This document shows positions 28,416-37,321 of a DNA stretch of 64,000 nucleotides, piece after piece. Origin of the DNA: an uncultured Lachnospiraceae bacterium. GTDB lineage: Bacteria; Bacillota; Clostridia; Lachnospirales; Lachnospiraceae. A program made the position numbers and the translations under genes. The notes beneath the pieces were generated by a model that worked only from the letters and a program-made list of their open reading frames with translations, searched no databases and was not told the origin of the DNA. Within the stretch, counting starts at the first letter, position 1, and every line of letters starts with the position of its first letter. The stretch lies in the NCBI GenBank assembly GCA_945868435.1, contig CAMBLG010000003.1, forward strand, positions 1-64,000. The letters are read 5' to 3'.

Positions 28416-29837
28416 TTATGATCGATGATCCGCAAGCGCCTCCACGATCTGCGGGAAGTTCATGAAGTGGGATGCCTTCACAAGGATGGTATCCCCCTCC
28501 CGGACATAGGCCGTCAGTTCCGGAAGAACCTCGGTCACAGTCTTATGATAATGGACGCTGCAGGACGTATTGACTGCCGCCGCAGCCGCATATTCCTCTG
28601 CAAGCTCGCCTACAGCAAAAAGCGCATCAATGCCGCTTGCCGCCACAGCCTCTCCGACGCCGCGGTGCAACGTACGCTCATCTGTGCCAAGCTCTCCCAT
28701 ATCTCCCAGCACCGCGATCCGCCGTCCCTTTGTGTGAGCCAGCACATCGATGGATGCTTTCATAGACACCGGATTGGCATTGTAGCAATCGTCTATAATA
28801 GTCATTCCCCCGGTGTGGATCAGGTTAGAGCGGCCTGCGATAGTCTGCACAGATGCAATGCCCGCTGCAATCTCCTCCAGCGTGAGTCCCAGCTGCATCC
28901 CCACTGCCGTTCCCGCCAATGCGTTGTATACATTGTGTTCACCCGGAAGCGGAATGCTCGCAAGAAACTCCCCCTGCGGCGTATGGATTACAGCCTGCAT
29001 GCCCTCGAGCCCCAAATTGCGGATATCCGTAGCATAAAAATCAGAAGTCAGATTTTTCGCATTTTCCCCTGAATCCTCCCTATGTATTCCATAGAAGATG
29101 GCAGGCTTTCCATTGACGATAGCCTGGGTCTGCAGCTTATCATCATCGCCGTTTAAGATGACAGTTCCTTCCGGCTGCATGTGGGCGAATACCTCTGTCT
29201 TCGCCTTTAGGATACCGTCCCTTGTGCCCAGATTCTCCAAGTGGCACAGACCGATGTTCGTGATCACACAGATATCAGGCTGTGACATGGCAGCCAGACG
29301 GTGCATTTCACCAAAGTCTGAAATTCCCATCTCCAGAACCGCTACCTGATGCTCCCTTCGAATCTGAAAGATTGTCAGCGGAAGTCCGATTTCGTTATTA
29401 TAATTTCCGGCCGTCTTCAATACCTGGTACTTCCGGGATAGTACAGAAGCTATCATCTCCTTGGTGCTGGTTTTCCCGACACTTCCGGTAATTCCCACCA
29501 CCTTGATGTCCAGTCCTTCCCGGTAAAAAGCCGCAAGCTTTTTCATGGCCTCCGTCGTGGATTCCACACGGATGTATGGACCGGAAGGAGCATCCAGCTC
29601 CTGCTCCGACAATACTATAAGTGCGCCTTTTTCAAACACGTCCGGGATAAAGCTATGTCCATCCACCCGCTCCCCGCGAATCGGGATAAACAGATACCCC
29701 GGCTCCACTTTCCGGCTGTCCGTCACTGCGCCGGTGATCACCGAAGACAATAACTCCTCATCTCCCACATAGGTTCCCTCACACGCCTTTGTAATATTCT
29801 CCAACGTCAGATTCGGCATCTCCTTTTCTCTATTCAC
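28416..29837 (-). CDS. murF: UDP-MurNAc-tripeptide:D-Ala-D-Ala ligase
   Basis: 473 residues. Mur-ligase architecture: an N-terminal UDP-binding domain, P-loop GITGSVGKTSTKEM (about 115-128), ATP-binding ILKAKTEVF and VILNGDDDKL, and the C-terminal DDCYNANPVSMKASID. It adds D-Ala-D-Ala to the peptidoglycan precursor in the cytoplasm. It lies 54 bases downstream of ddl, which makes its substrate, so the two form a logical unit. Confidence 0.96.
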   Translation of the reverse strand: MNREKEMPNLTLENITKACEGTYVGDEELLSSVITGAVTDSRKVEPGYLFIPIRGERVDGHSFIPDVFEKGALIVLSEQELDAPSGPYIRVESTTEAMKKLAAFYREGLDIKVVGITGSVGKTSTKEMIASVLSRKYQVLKTAGNYNNEIGLPLTIFQIRREHQVAVLEMGISDFGEMHRLAAMSQPDICVITNIGLCHLENLGTRDGILKAKTEVFAHMQPEGTVILNGDDDKLQTQAIVNGKPAIFYGIHREDSGENAKNLTSDFYATDIRNLGLEGMQAVIHTPQGEFLASIPLPGEHNVYNALAGTAVGMQLGLTLEEIAAGIASVQTIAGRSNLIHTGGMTIIDDCYNANPVSMKASIDVLAHTKGRRIAVLGDMGELGTDERTLHRGVGEAVAASGIDALFAVGELAEEYAAAAAVNTSCSVHYHKTVTEVLPELTAYVREGDTILVKASHFMNFPQIVEALADHRS

Positions 29838-29891
29838 GCTCTGAACCCTTTCCGTTACTTTGCAAACAGTAACGCCTTTCTTTGATGATGT

Positions 29892-30947
29892 CTATTTCGC
29901 ATACTTTGCAAGGGAGATTGCAATAATCTTCTCACACAATTCGTTAAAGTTCATACCAACCACTGCAGCCTCCTGCGGAAGCAGACTGGTTGGCGTCATT
30001 CCGGGAAGCGTATTCGCCTCCAGGCAGAACATCTCACCCTTGTCGTTCAGCAGAAAATCCGAGCGGGAATACGTATCCAGACCTATGACATCCGCCACCA
30101 TCTCCGCATAATGCCTCATCTTCGCCGCAACCTCTTCCGGCAGGTCTGCCGGGCAGGTTTCCACCGCACTACCTGCTTTATATTTATTCTTGTAATCATA
30201 GAAGCCCTGGATTGGTGCAATCTCAATAACAGGAAGTGCTTTCCCCTCCATGACACCCACGGAAAATTCTCTTCCCTCTATGTACTCCTCGATAACAAGC
30301 TCATTCTCCCAACGGAAAGCCTCATCCAGTGCCGCCTTGAATTCTGCCGCATTCCTTACAATGGTAACACCGATGCTGGATCCACCGCAGCACGGCTTTA
30401 CAACGCATGGAAGCTTAAGGGAAAGCTTCGTCACATCATCTTCCCGATTCTCTCTGGTCATGGCAATTCCCATGGGTGTCGGAATCCCTGCATCCACAAA
30501 GAACTTCTTTGCCATTCCCTTGTTCATGGCAATCGCACTGCTCAGATAATCACTGCCGGTGTACTTGACACCCAGCAGGTCAAACGCCGCCTGCAGCTTA
30601 CCATTCTCGCCGTTCTCACCATGTAGAGCCATAAATACGATGTCTGCCATCTGGCACATCCGGATCACATTCGGTCCAAAAAAGCAATCGGACTGATCTT
30701 TTCTCGATGCCTTGACAGCCGCCAGATCCGGGGCAATCTCGGGAATGTCCCTGGACCGGACACTGACTTCGTCTGCTCTTGCGAAAATATCCGTAAGGTC
30801 CTCCTCATGGTCACTGTATCCCATAAATACATCTAATAGAATAACTCTGTGTCCGTTCTCCTTCAGCGCCTTTGCAACCATTCCACCTGTTTTAAAGGAC
30901 ACGTCACGTTCCGTGCTGAGTCCTCCTGCTAATACGATAATATCCAT
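29892..30947 (-). CDS. ddl: D-alanine--D-alanine ligase
   Basis: 351 residues. ATP-grasp enzyme with AGGLSTERDVSFKTG at the start, MALHGENGENGKLQAAFD, PCVVKPCCGGSSIGV, EEYIEGREFSVGV and LEANTLPGMTPTSLLPQEA. The D-Ala-type signature (not D-Lac or D-Ser) is suggested by the HGENGE-type loop but cannot be settled by eye. Feeds MurF next door. Confidence 0.95.
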   Translation of the reverse strand: MDIIVLAGGLSTERDVSFKTGGMVAKALKENGHRVILLDVFMGYSDHEEDLTDIFARADEVSVRSRDIPEIAPDLAAVKASRKDQSDCFFGPNVIRMCQMADIVFMALHGENGENGKLQAAFDLLGVKYTGSDYLSSAIAMNKGMAKKFFVDAGIPTPMGIAMTRENREDDVTKLSLKLPCVVKPCCGGSSIGVTIVRNAAEFKAALDEAFRWENELVIEEYIEGREFSVGVMEGKALPVIEIAPIQGFYDYKNKYKAGSAVETCPADLPEEVAAKMRHYAEMVADVIGLDTYSRSDFLLNDKGEMFCLEANTLPGMTPTSLLPQEAAVVGMNFNELCEKIIAISLAKYAK

Positions 30948-31101
30948 TTTTCATCCTCATTTCCATATGCAAATACCAAGCGCGTATCTTCCGCGCTCTT
31001 CTTTACTATTATAGTATTGTTACCTGCACAAATACAAGAGTAGATCTTCCTTTGCGCACAAAACGCACAATAAATCGCACGAACTGTGCTCTGTGATTAC
31101 A

Positions 31102-31130
31102 GAAAAAGAAGCCGGCAATTCTCCGACTTC
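31102..31130 (-). terminator. terminator after the 96-residue gene
   Basis: GAAG(T)CGG/CCG(G)CTTC hairpin, then TTTTT on the minus strand, 33 bases past the stop. Confidence 0.6.
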
Positions 31131-31162
31131 CTTACTGTAAATATTAAATATGCAGTCCCACG

Positions 31163-31453
31163 TCAGCTTGACGTTTGATTCACTTCCAGCTTCCTCACCT
31201 GCAACACCATCTGCTCAAAAAACTTTCGTCCAAAATAGTTCTTTTCTGTCAGACATCCCCCATATTCATACAGCGTATCTACAAGTTGATCCTTATCCGT
31301 CAATTCCACCTCGTAAATCAACCTGTGCAACGCTGTCATTCTGTCATCATCAAGTGTCGAAAGCCACCCCTCCACTTCCCCAAGAAAATCTTCCTTAAGA
31401 ATCATTTCCTGGATATACCGTCCCATAGTATTTTTCGTAAAAATTATTCCCAT
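31163..31453 (-). CDS. small conserved-looking protein of unknown function
   Basis: 96 residues, acidic and helical, no signal peptide or membrane segment: MGRYIQEMILKEDFLGEVEG, then LHRLIYEVELTDKDQLVDTLYEY. I do not recognise a family. The ribosome site GAAGGAGATG overlaps the start region, and a terminator follows, so it behaves as a single-gene unit. Confidence 0.5.
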   Translation of the reverse strand: MGIIFTKNTMGRYIQEMILKEDFLGEVEGWLSTLDDDRMTALHRLIYEVELTDKDQLVDTLYEYGGCLTEKNYFGRKFFEQMVLQVRKLEVNQTSS

Positions 31454-31597
31454 CTCCTTCTCTTTTGTTTACCTTAATGCATATCATAACTCTCCCCCAT
31501 TTACAGTTTCCTCGATAAGATTAATACAAGCATTTTCTTGATGTCAAGCAAATTTTCCTGTATTCCATCGAAGTGGCAATATTCGCCCAAAACAGGC

Positions 31598-31630
31598 AAA
31601 AAAAGGGCGTAATCTCATGGAATTACGCCC
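31598..31630 (-). terminator. hpf terminator
   Basis: GGGCGTAAT/ATTACGCCC hairpin followed by TTTTTTT on the minus strand, 25 bases past the hpf stop. Confidence 0.85.
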
Positions 31631-31654
31631 GCTCACCTAACCCTGTATTCTATT

Positions 31655-32194
31655 TTAGCACTCCGGCTCGATCAGTCCGTAGGTGTTGCCTTTTCTCTTA
31701 TACACAACATTGACCTCATCCGTCTCTGCATTGCGGAATACGAAGAAATCATGTCCGGTCAACTCCATCTGCACACATGCATCTTCCGGGTACATCGGCT
31801 TCATTCCAAATCTCTTGGTTCGAACGATGCGAACCTCCTCGTCATCCTGATCCGCAGCCTCCACAAATTCCGTACGGAAGCTCTCCGCTGCGTTCATCTT
31901 CTTAGATACCAGCTTCGTGCGGTACTTCTTAAGCTGACGCTCAATAACCTCCTCAACCAAATCGATGGATACATACATATCACTGCTTACCTGCTCGGAA
32001 CGAATGATATGCCCCTTAATCGGAATCGTCACCTCAATTTTCTGACGTTCCTTCTCTACACTCAGCGTAACAAAGACATCTGTCTCAGGAGTAAAATACT
32101 TCTCAAGCTTGCCAAGCTTCTCCTCCACGGCCTGCTTAAGTCCCTCTGTAAGTTCAATGTTTCTTCCTGTGATTGTAATTCTCATGATGTCCAA
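31655..32194 (-). CDS. hpf: long-form ribosome hibernation promoting factor
   Basis: 179 residues. The N-terminal ribosome-binding domain (ITGRNIELTEGLKQAVEEKL, then KIEVTIPIKGHIIRSE) is joined to a C-terminal dimerisation domain (VRTKRFGMKPMYPEDACVQM, HDFFVFRNAETDEVNVVYKR). This is the long form that pairs 70S ribosomes into inactive 100S dimers in resting cells. Own promoter and terminator, so monocistronic. Confidence 0.95.
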   Translation of the reverse strand: MDIMRITITGRNIELTEGLKQAVEEKLGKLEKYFTPETDVFVTLSVEKERQKIEVTIPIKGHIIRSEQVSSDMYVSIDLVEEVIERQLKKYRTKLVSKKMNAAESFRTEFVEAADQDDEEVRIVRTKRFGMKPMYPEDACVQMELTGHDFFVFRNAETDEVNVVYKRKGNTYGLIEPEC

Positions 32195-32255
32195 CCCCTT
32201 TGCTGTAATATTTAGTACACGCCGCCAAATACAACACTGCTTGTACTATGGTTCT

Positions 32256-32284
32256 ATTATACCATACGAACAGAGAAACGCCAA
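32256..32284 (-). promoter_or_regulatory. hpf promoter
   Basis: -35 TTGGCG (32279-32284), a 17-base spacer and -10 TATAAT (32256-32261) on the minus strand, about 60 bases before the hpf start. Confidence 0.7.
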
Positions 32285-32421
32285 GAATTTTATTATTTCT
32301 TTATTTATTTTCAAAATGCAAATACAAAGACTATTTTTATTTGAAAATGTGTGATAAAATAAGATATATGCTTCGGAAAAAAGGACGGTAAAAGTCGCCT
32401 TTTCAGGGTAATGACGATGTG

Positions 32422-32595
32422 ATGCGGGAATTGAATCAGGCCGCCGCAGATCTGAAGATGAATCAACCGGAGCTGGAAACCGAGCTGATGAAGGAAATCG
32501 GCGCTTATGTGGCACAAGGATATTTTTATTCCAAGCCGGTGCCGGAGGCCGAGTTCGAGGCGAAGCTTGCAGCTGATTTTCCTGACAATATTTAA
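32422..32595 (+). pseudogene. C-terminal stub of an EAL-type (c-di-GMP phosphodiesterase) protein
   Basis: A 57-codon plus-strand frame ends QGYFYSKPVPEAEFEA plus a short tail. The stretch G-A-Y-V-A-Q-G-Y-F-Y-S-K-P-V-P-x-x-E-F is the hallmark of the last strand and helix of EAL domains. No catalytic residues remain, and a strong terminator follows 13 bases later, as expected for the true 3' end of a lost gene. The upstream 32285-32421 shows no coding text. Confidence 0.5.
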
Positions 32596-32607
32596 ATACT
32601 AAGTTGT

Positions 32608-32641
32608 AAAACGGCGGGGAGTGATCACTCCCCGCCGTTTT
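32608..32641. terminator. perfect 34-base palindromic terminator
   Basis: 17-base arms beginning AAAACGGCGGGGAGTGA, no loop, with A/T ends so it can work in both directions. It sits between the EAL stub and the convergent tldE-like gene. Confidence 0.85.
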
Positions 32642-32682
32642 GGAATCAGAAACAATATGAATCTTCATTCATCCGATACTTC

Positions 32683-33960
32683 TTATCTTCCGGCCACCGC
32701 CACGTTTTGAAATTCTACCGCAAATGGTCCATCATAATTTTTATCTTTGTAGCAGTCTGTGGAAAATACCATATCCTTCTGCAATTCAAGAAGATTACCG
32801 CTGACAGAACCACCTGTTACCGGTGTCACGTTCTCTCCGTCATACAGATAAGCAAGACGGATTTCTCCACCAAAGTATCCGCTGAAGCTGTCCATGGAAA
32901 AATCAGAGAAGCTTACAACATGAAGATATGGTGCCTTTTTCATCTCATCAAAAGACTTTGTTCCATTGTCCAGCTTTACAGCCTTGTAAGTTCCGGTGGG
33001 CTCTACTCCCAGGTAATAAGAGAAACGCGCCGTACCGTAAATCCTCTCCAATGTTCCATTCTGGATCAGTTGCAAATCCTTCATTGGAATTCCCTCACCG
33101 GAATATGGCTCACTGGCATGGAGTGTCAGATTTAATTTTTCGCCTTTTACCTCGTCTCCCTGCACCTGCATGCCCTTCTTATAAGCAGAATATCCCGGAT
33201 AGATCATCTGCGCCGACGCACGGCTCACGTATAACCCCATAAGATCACGAAGTTCTTTTCCAGAAAGCAGTAACCGATAGTTTCCTTTCTCCGGAGCTTC
33301 TGTTGCCGCTGCTCTCATGCGCACCATTTCCAATGCCTGGGCAGCCTGAGTTGCAAGCGCTTCCGTATCCAGATCGTCATATGCAAAATCCTGATACTGC
33401 TCCACGTCCTGCGGTGTCAGACACTGCACAACAAATTCTCCGCTTACACTGTACTTTTCGTAAGAAACATCAATTCCCTCCGAATTGTAAATCGCAGTGT
33501 TGGTCTTGCTCATGAGAAATTCAGATGAGTTGATAAATGCATCCGCGTTCACGTCCACACTGTAAAGAGCCTTTACAAATGCATCCCCGATCTCCTCGAG
33601 GCTTTTCCCGCACAGGCTGCTTTCCACCAGTACAGTCTCCTCCTTTTTCCCCTTCGGAAGTTCAAAATAAGGATTTTTTACAAAGGATGCCGCATAATAT
33701 GCTCCGCTTACCGCTTTGTCTACTTCTTCCTGCGTCATTTCGGGGAAAATGCAGATATTGGCAGAGCCGCGCATTTTCTTTCCGTCTTCCTCAAAATCCC
33801 GGTAAATCGTAACATCCGAAAGCGCTTCTTTCTTCATTCTTCGCATATCCAAATCTTTTTTGATGAAATAAAGCTCTGCGCCTTCTGTACATTTCTCCGT
33901 TACGGAATAGGTTTCTATTCCCGATTTCTTTATAGCCTGTAATAATTTTTCCCGCATCAT
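32683..33960 (-). CDS. pmbA: TldE/PmbA-type subunit of the TldD-TldE protease
   Basis: 425 residues, related to its neighbour TldD but without the HExxxH zinc motif, which is the mark of TldE/PmbA. Recognisable parts: NICIFPEMTQEEVDKAV, FINSSEFLMSKTNTAIYNSEG, YPGYSAYKKGMQVQGDEVKG and the C-terminal GGEIRLAYLYDGENVTPVTG. TldD/TldE degrade unfolded peptides and mature some RiPPs. It starts 11 bases after the tldD stop. No RiPP precursor was found nearby. Confidence 0.9.
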   Translation of the reverse strand: MMREKLLQAIKKSGIETYSVTEKCTEGAELYFIKKDLDMRRMKKEALSDVTIYRDFEEDGKKMRGSANICIFPEMTQEEVDKAVSGAYYAASFVKNPYFELPKGKKEETVLVESSLCGKSLEEIGDAFVKALYSVDVNADAFINSSEFLMSKTNTAIYNSEGIDVSYEKYSVSGEFVVQCLTPQDVEQYQDFAYDDLDTEALATQAAQALEMVRMRAAATEAPEKGNYRLLLSGKELRDLMGLYVSRASAQMIYPGYSAYKKGMQVQGDEVKGEKLNLTLHASEPYSGEGIPMKDLQLIQNGTLERIYGTARFSYYLGVEPTGTYKAVKLDNGTKSFDEMKKAPYLHVVSFSDFSMDSFSGYFGGEIRLAYLYDGENVTPVTGGSVSGNLLELQKDMVFSTDCYKDKNYDGPFAVEFQNVAVAGR

Positions 33961-33971
33961 TTGTCACCTCT

Positions 33972-35399
33972 CTAGCCTAACCGAATCTTTGCCTTAATAA
34001 ATGGGCCACCGGTTGATACTTTCACCCATTCTTTGTATCCCTTGCCGCAATATCCGGTTCCGGCAAGTTCCATCGTATCGGACATCATGGAAATGGATTT
34101 TAACAAATCCGGCACATATCCGGTCAGTACGATCGGAGAAAATACTTTGCCGGTAAATTTTCCGTCTTTAATTTCTCTTGCGACATCGACAAGACACTGG
34201 ATTCCCCAGTTCTTTGGATCTTCCATTCCACTGCTTGCATTTTCCAGATAAAAGCCATAGGAAATGGACGCAATCATATCTTCCACCTTGTCTGTACCGG
34301 GTTCAAAAAATGTATTGGTCATTCTGGTATATGCCTTGTGACCACTGCCCTGTCTTCTGCCATTTCCGGTTGGTTTTACACCCAGCGCCATGGCTGCCTG
34401 CGCATCGCACATACCGGTTTTCAAAATTCCCTTTTCAATGATCACAGTATCCTGCGCAACTGTTCCTTCATCGTCAAACAGGAAGGATGCCGTCTGGGAG
34501 GCTGCCGCTGCGCCATCATGCATGGTAACCAATGGAGAAGCCACCTGCTTGCCAATGTAATTTTCCGCAAGTGCACGTTTTTTCACAAACATATCCATCT
34601 CTACACCATGGCCAAAAGCCTCGTGCACAATCATGCCTGTGACATCCGGAGCACAGATGCACTCATATTCCCCCGGCGTGATCGGCTCACTGACTGCAAG
34701 TCTGTTCAAGGTCTCAACGGCATGCGGGATTTTTTTCTCCAATTGGTCTAAGACTTCCATTCCACCACAATCCGAGCAGCTCTCAAAGGCCATTTTCATT
34801 TCCTCGCCCTTCGGAATCAAACCGACCAGCATACCGCTGGCCCACATCACATTCTGCGTCATGTCTTTGTTCGGTGAAAGGAACAGCTTGTGATACAGCT
34901 GATATTCAAACCGTGTCTGGAATTCCAAAATTTTTTCATCCTGTGCAAGTGCTTTTTCACGCAGCGCATTCAGACGCTTTACAATCTCCTCGTCCCCTAT
35001 GTCTTCCGGTGAAATCTCATACTCGGTGCTCTTGTCAAACTGATATTCCTCGTCCGGGATTTGGGGATATTTCTTGATTCCCATACCGTCCGGAAGCTGC
35101 TTTGCCCATGGCATCACATGGTTTTTCACTTCCTCCAGAATCGTATCAATATCGCTTTCCTCAATCCGGCTGAAGGAGTACTCTCCGTAACTCTCACCAT
35201 CATATACCTTTACCACATATCCCTGTTCCACAAACATATTCGGACTGATATTGATGCCCTGTCTGGAAATGGAATAATCCTTTCCCTGCGAATCCGTCAT
35301 CAAAATCGATGCATACGAATAGGTCTGCAGCAATTGATCTAATAATTTTTTCAGGATCGGTTTCTTCTTTTCGATCCGTTCACTTGATGCAACTTTCAT
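33972..35399 (-). CDS. tldD: TldD metallopeptidase
   Basis: 475 residues with zinc site IVHEAFGHGVEMD (HExxxH, about 258-270). Other TldD text: NISPNMFVEQGYVVKVYDGE, TRMTNTFFEPGTDKVEDMI, YGFYLENASSG, YCGKGYKEWVKVSTGGPFIK. It forms the catalytic half of the TldD-TldE heterodimer in the cytoplasm. First gene of the pair. Confidence 0.93.
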   Translation of the reverse strand: MKVASSERIEKKKPILKKLLDQLLQTYSYASILMTDSQGKDYSISRQGINISPNMFVEQGYVVKVYDGESYGEYSFSRIEESDIDTILEEVKNHVMPWAKQLPDGMGIKKYPQIPDEEYQFDKSTEYEISPEDIGDEEIVKRLNALREKALAQDEKILEFQTRFEYQLYHKLFLSPNKDMTQNVMWASGMLVGLIPKGEEMKMAFESCSDCGGMEVLDQLEKKIPHAVETLNRLAVSEPITPGEYECICAPDVTGMIVHEAFGHGVEMDMFVKKRALAENYIGKQVASPLVTMHDGAAAASQTASFLFDDEGTVAQDTVIIEKGILKTGMCDAQAAMALGVKPTGNGRRQGSGHKAYTRMTNTFFEPGTDKVEDMIASISYGFYLENASSGMEDPKNWGIQCLVDVAREIKDGKFTGKVFSPIVLTGYVPDLLKSISMMSDTMELAGTGYCGKGYKEWVKVSTGGPFIKAKIRLG

Positions 35400-35636
35400 G
35401 CCTTTTTCCTTCTTTCTCCTGTATAGATTGTCACTGATCTGACTCTCTTTAGTATAGGAATTTTGTATTTAATTGTAAAGCGATTTCGTCTAAGTGGTAA
35501 ATTATAAGGTGTAAGAAGTAAAATAACTATTGAAAGATTATCAAACATGGACTACGTATCCAGATCTCCTGTATCGGATAATATTTTATCTATTTCATAT
35601 AAATTTATTGAAAAAGGATAATATTTTATCTATAAT

Positions 35637-35835
35637 GGTAACTATTCAGAACCCCTCCTCATACATTCGCAAAACCGCACGACAAGTCGTGCTTTCTCGC
35701 TGCTACGCAGCTAATTTTGCTCATATATGGGGCGGTGACTCTATTCGAGCCACCTTACGAATTAGATAATCAGCTTCTTACATGCAAGCATGACGATTCT
35801 GATTATCTAATTCTAAGTGGTTCTGAATAGATACC
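35637..35835. mobile_element. MITE with 17-base terminal inverted repeats and 6-base target duplication
   Basis: The left end GGTAACTATTCAGAACC (35637-35653) and right end GGTTCTGAATAGATACC (35819-35835) are inverted copies with one mismatch. TATAAT occurs immediately outside both ends (35631-35636 and 35836-35841), the signature of a target-site duplication. No transposase frame lies inside. Inner hairpins GCACGAC/GTCGTGC and ATTAGATAATCAG/CTGATTATCTAAT suggest a folded single strand. The rest of 35400-35636 shows no gene. Confidence 0.75.
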
Positions 35836-35868
35836 TATAATGTAGGAAAACGAAATCAGGTGGTGCAG

Positions 35869-36147
35869 ATGAACAAATACGTATGGGAAACAGCAGATGA
35901 GATTGACCTCGCCTTGGCGGAACGCGCAAAAAAAATCAGGAAACGACGCGGTATATCTCAGGAAGAACTGAGCAAACGGTGCGGTGTAAGCTTCGGTTCC
36001 ATCAAACGATTCGAAACCACGGGAAAAATCTCTCTCATTTCTCTGACAAAAATCGCGATGGAATTGGATTGCACGGATGACATCAAAAATATGTTTACAA
36101 AAGCGGTCTATCGCGATATTCAGGAGGTTATTAATGGAAACAAATAA
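35869..36147 (+). CDS. XRE-type regulator
   Basis: 92 residues from the ATG preceded by AGGTGG. The helix-turn-helix is RGISQEELSKRCGVSFGSIK (about 27-46). A start codon with the perfect site AGGAGG lies inside its last codons (36134), so it was the first gene of a coupled pair, the layout of toxin-antitoxin or repressor-effector modules. The partner is now truncated. A 25-base piece of its 3' coding end recurs exactly at 37277-37301. Confidence 0.7.
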   Translation: MNKYVWETADEIDLALAERAKKIRKRRGISQEELSKRCGVSFGSIKRFETTGKISLISLTKIAMELDCTDDIKNMFTKAVYRDIQEVINGNK

Positions 36148-36235
36148 ATCTCTTATTTCAAAGCTACCATCAAATTTTAAACTTCCTGCGATTCTCTATC
36201 CGCATCCTCGTCTTCTTCAGGATTCTCTCGCTTAA
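36134..36235 (+). pseudogene. 5' stub of the XRE partner gene
   Basis: ATG with AGGAGG six bases upstream, overlapping the XRE stop by 14 bases. The first 16 codons read METNKSLISKLPSNFK and then the frame enters the convergent gene at 36177 and stops soon after. A related start, MTDSLISNLF, follows the second XRE fragment at 37306. The rest of the protein is lost, so its function is unknown. Confidence 0.4.
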
Positions 36236-37070
36236 TAGTAATATGCGAAAGCAACTCATTGATATCTGTTCCCGCCTGATACCCTTGCAAAAAACCATTG
36301 ACAGCATTGTATACTTTTTCTTTCAGCCTTTCAAAATACTTGTCCTCAAACTTATCTTCCGGATTTTTCACAATCCTATGGTATTTGTGCATTTGCAGCA
36401 GATAATCCTCTTCTATATCTATTTCCCGGTTTGTTTTTAGCAGTTCATTTTCACGATCAAGGAGAGCAACCTGATGGTTCATCTCCTTGTGCAGCATATC
36501 TAGTTCATCCTCCAAGGTTAACTTTCTATAACCACATTCCTCGTTTTCGTCCGGTACATATAATTCTCTCGTTCCGGATTCATAGCCGGTCATAAGCTCA
36601 TCATAGGTTTTTGCAAAGGTGCTTATAAGACAGTTCGCCCATTCCTCCATAGTAAGACTTCTGCTCTGTTCACTGCCCTCTCCCTCTATAAATTTTTTCT
36701 CGAGGGCATGATTCAAGTCATAGCTAAATTTCGTGTCATAGTAATGGGATGAGAGGACAATGTGTTGGTTCAGAAAATCCGCCTGCTGATTGTACTGCTC
36801 TATCCCCTCTGATGAAATGTTAACGCTAACTGCCCCATTTGCCCAGTTTGCATTCTGTATAAATGTTTCATCCTTTCCATATACAAATCTTTCCCTCTCA
36901 GAAGCCATCAGGTTTGCTGTCTTCTCATTGATATCTACTTCATAGGCATCCAAAGGGGATAAGGTCGGCTTATACTCCTGTCGGTAAACCAAAGATGAAT
37001 TTGCTCTTACATCCCGCAAACTGTTGAAGTCCGTCCAAATACCAAACACCCACATCCCCGCACTACTCAA
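36177..37070 (-). CDS. unknown protein, TTG start
   Basis: 297 residues from a TTG that has AGGAGG eight bases upstream; upstream ATG codons (for example at 37106) lack a ribosome site. No family recognised. It is acidic, soluble and helical, with a coiled-coil-like segment LEDELDMLHKEMNHQVALLD and a charged tail ending EDEDADRES. The N-terminus reads MSSAGMWVFGIWTDFNSLRD. It runs convergently into the XRE stub and is followed upstream by the 99-base duplication, so it sits in rearranged DNA. Confidence 0.5.
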   Translation of the reverse strand: MSSAGMWVFGIWTDFNSLRDVRANSSLVYRQEYKPTLSPLDAYEVDINEKTANLMASERERFVYGKDETFIQNANWANGAVSVNISSEGIEQYNQQADFLNQHIVLSSHYYDTKFSYDLNHALEKKFIEGEGSEQSRSLTMEEWANCLISTFAKTYDELMTGYESGTRELYVPDENEECGYRKLTLEDELDMLHKEMNHQVALLDRENELLKTNREIDIEEDYLLQMHKYHRIVKNPEDKFEDKYFERLKEKVYNAVNGFLQGYQAGTDINELLSHITIKRENPEEDEDADRESQEV

Positions 37071-37158
37071 ATCAATTACCTCCTGCATAAACAGTATCAT
37101 TATCAAATGGAGTTGTATAACTGAGCGAATTTGTCCCAGTTACTGCAATATCATAAAG

Positions 37159-37257
37159 CTACTATCAGCATATCTATAAGCTATTATTTTTTGAAGTGTC
37201 TATGCACGAAACAACCATTTTGTTGACGGAATGGTCATTTTTCTTTAAGTAGTCTTG
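37159..37257. repeat. direct repeat copy 1 (orphan 3' end of an agrB)
   Basis: 99 bases about 92% identical by eye to 38598-38696. On the minus strand it still encodes RLLKEK-stop, the last codons of AgrB, then the same downstream text. Past 37257 the similarity ends and an XRE gene fragment begins. Confidence 0.8.
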
Positions 37258-37276
37258 AAGTGTCTGAAAATGCGCA

Positions 37277-37301
37277 GATGACATCAAAAATATGTTTACA
37301 A
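37277..37301 (+). pseudogene. 25-base remnant of a second XRE gene
   Basis: Identical over 25 bases to 36076-36100 in the XRE gene (codons for DDIKNMFT). It is joined directly to repeat copy 1 on the left and followed by a start resembling the partner-gene start. Confidence 0.6.
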
Positions 37302-37321
37302 TCATGACCGATTCTTTAATT

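Noticed and set aside
32683..35399. RiPP biosynthesis locus around tldD/tldE
   Set aside because: The pair can mature peptides, but no precursor peptide, radical-SAM maturase or transporter lies next to it; a housekeeping role is more likely.
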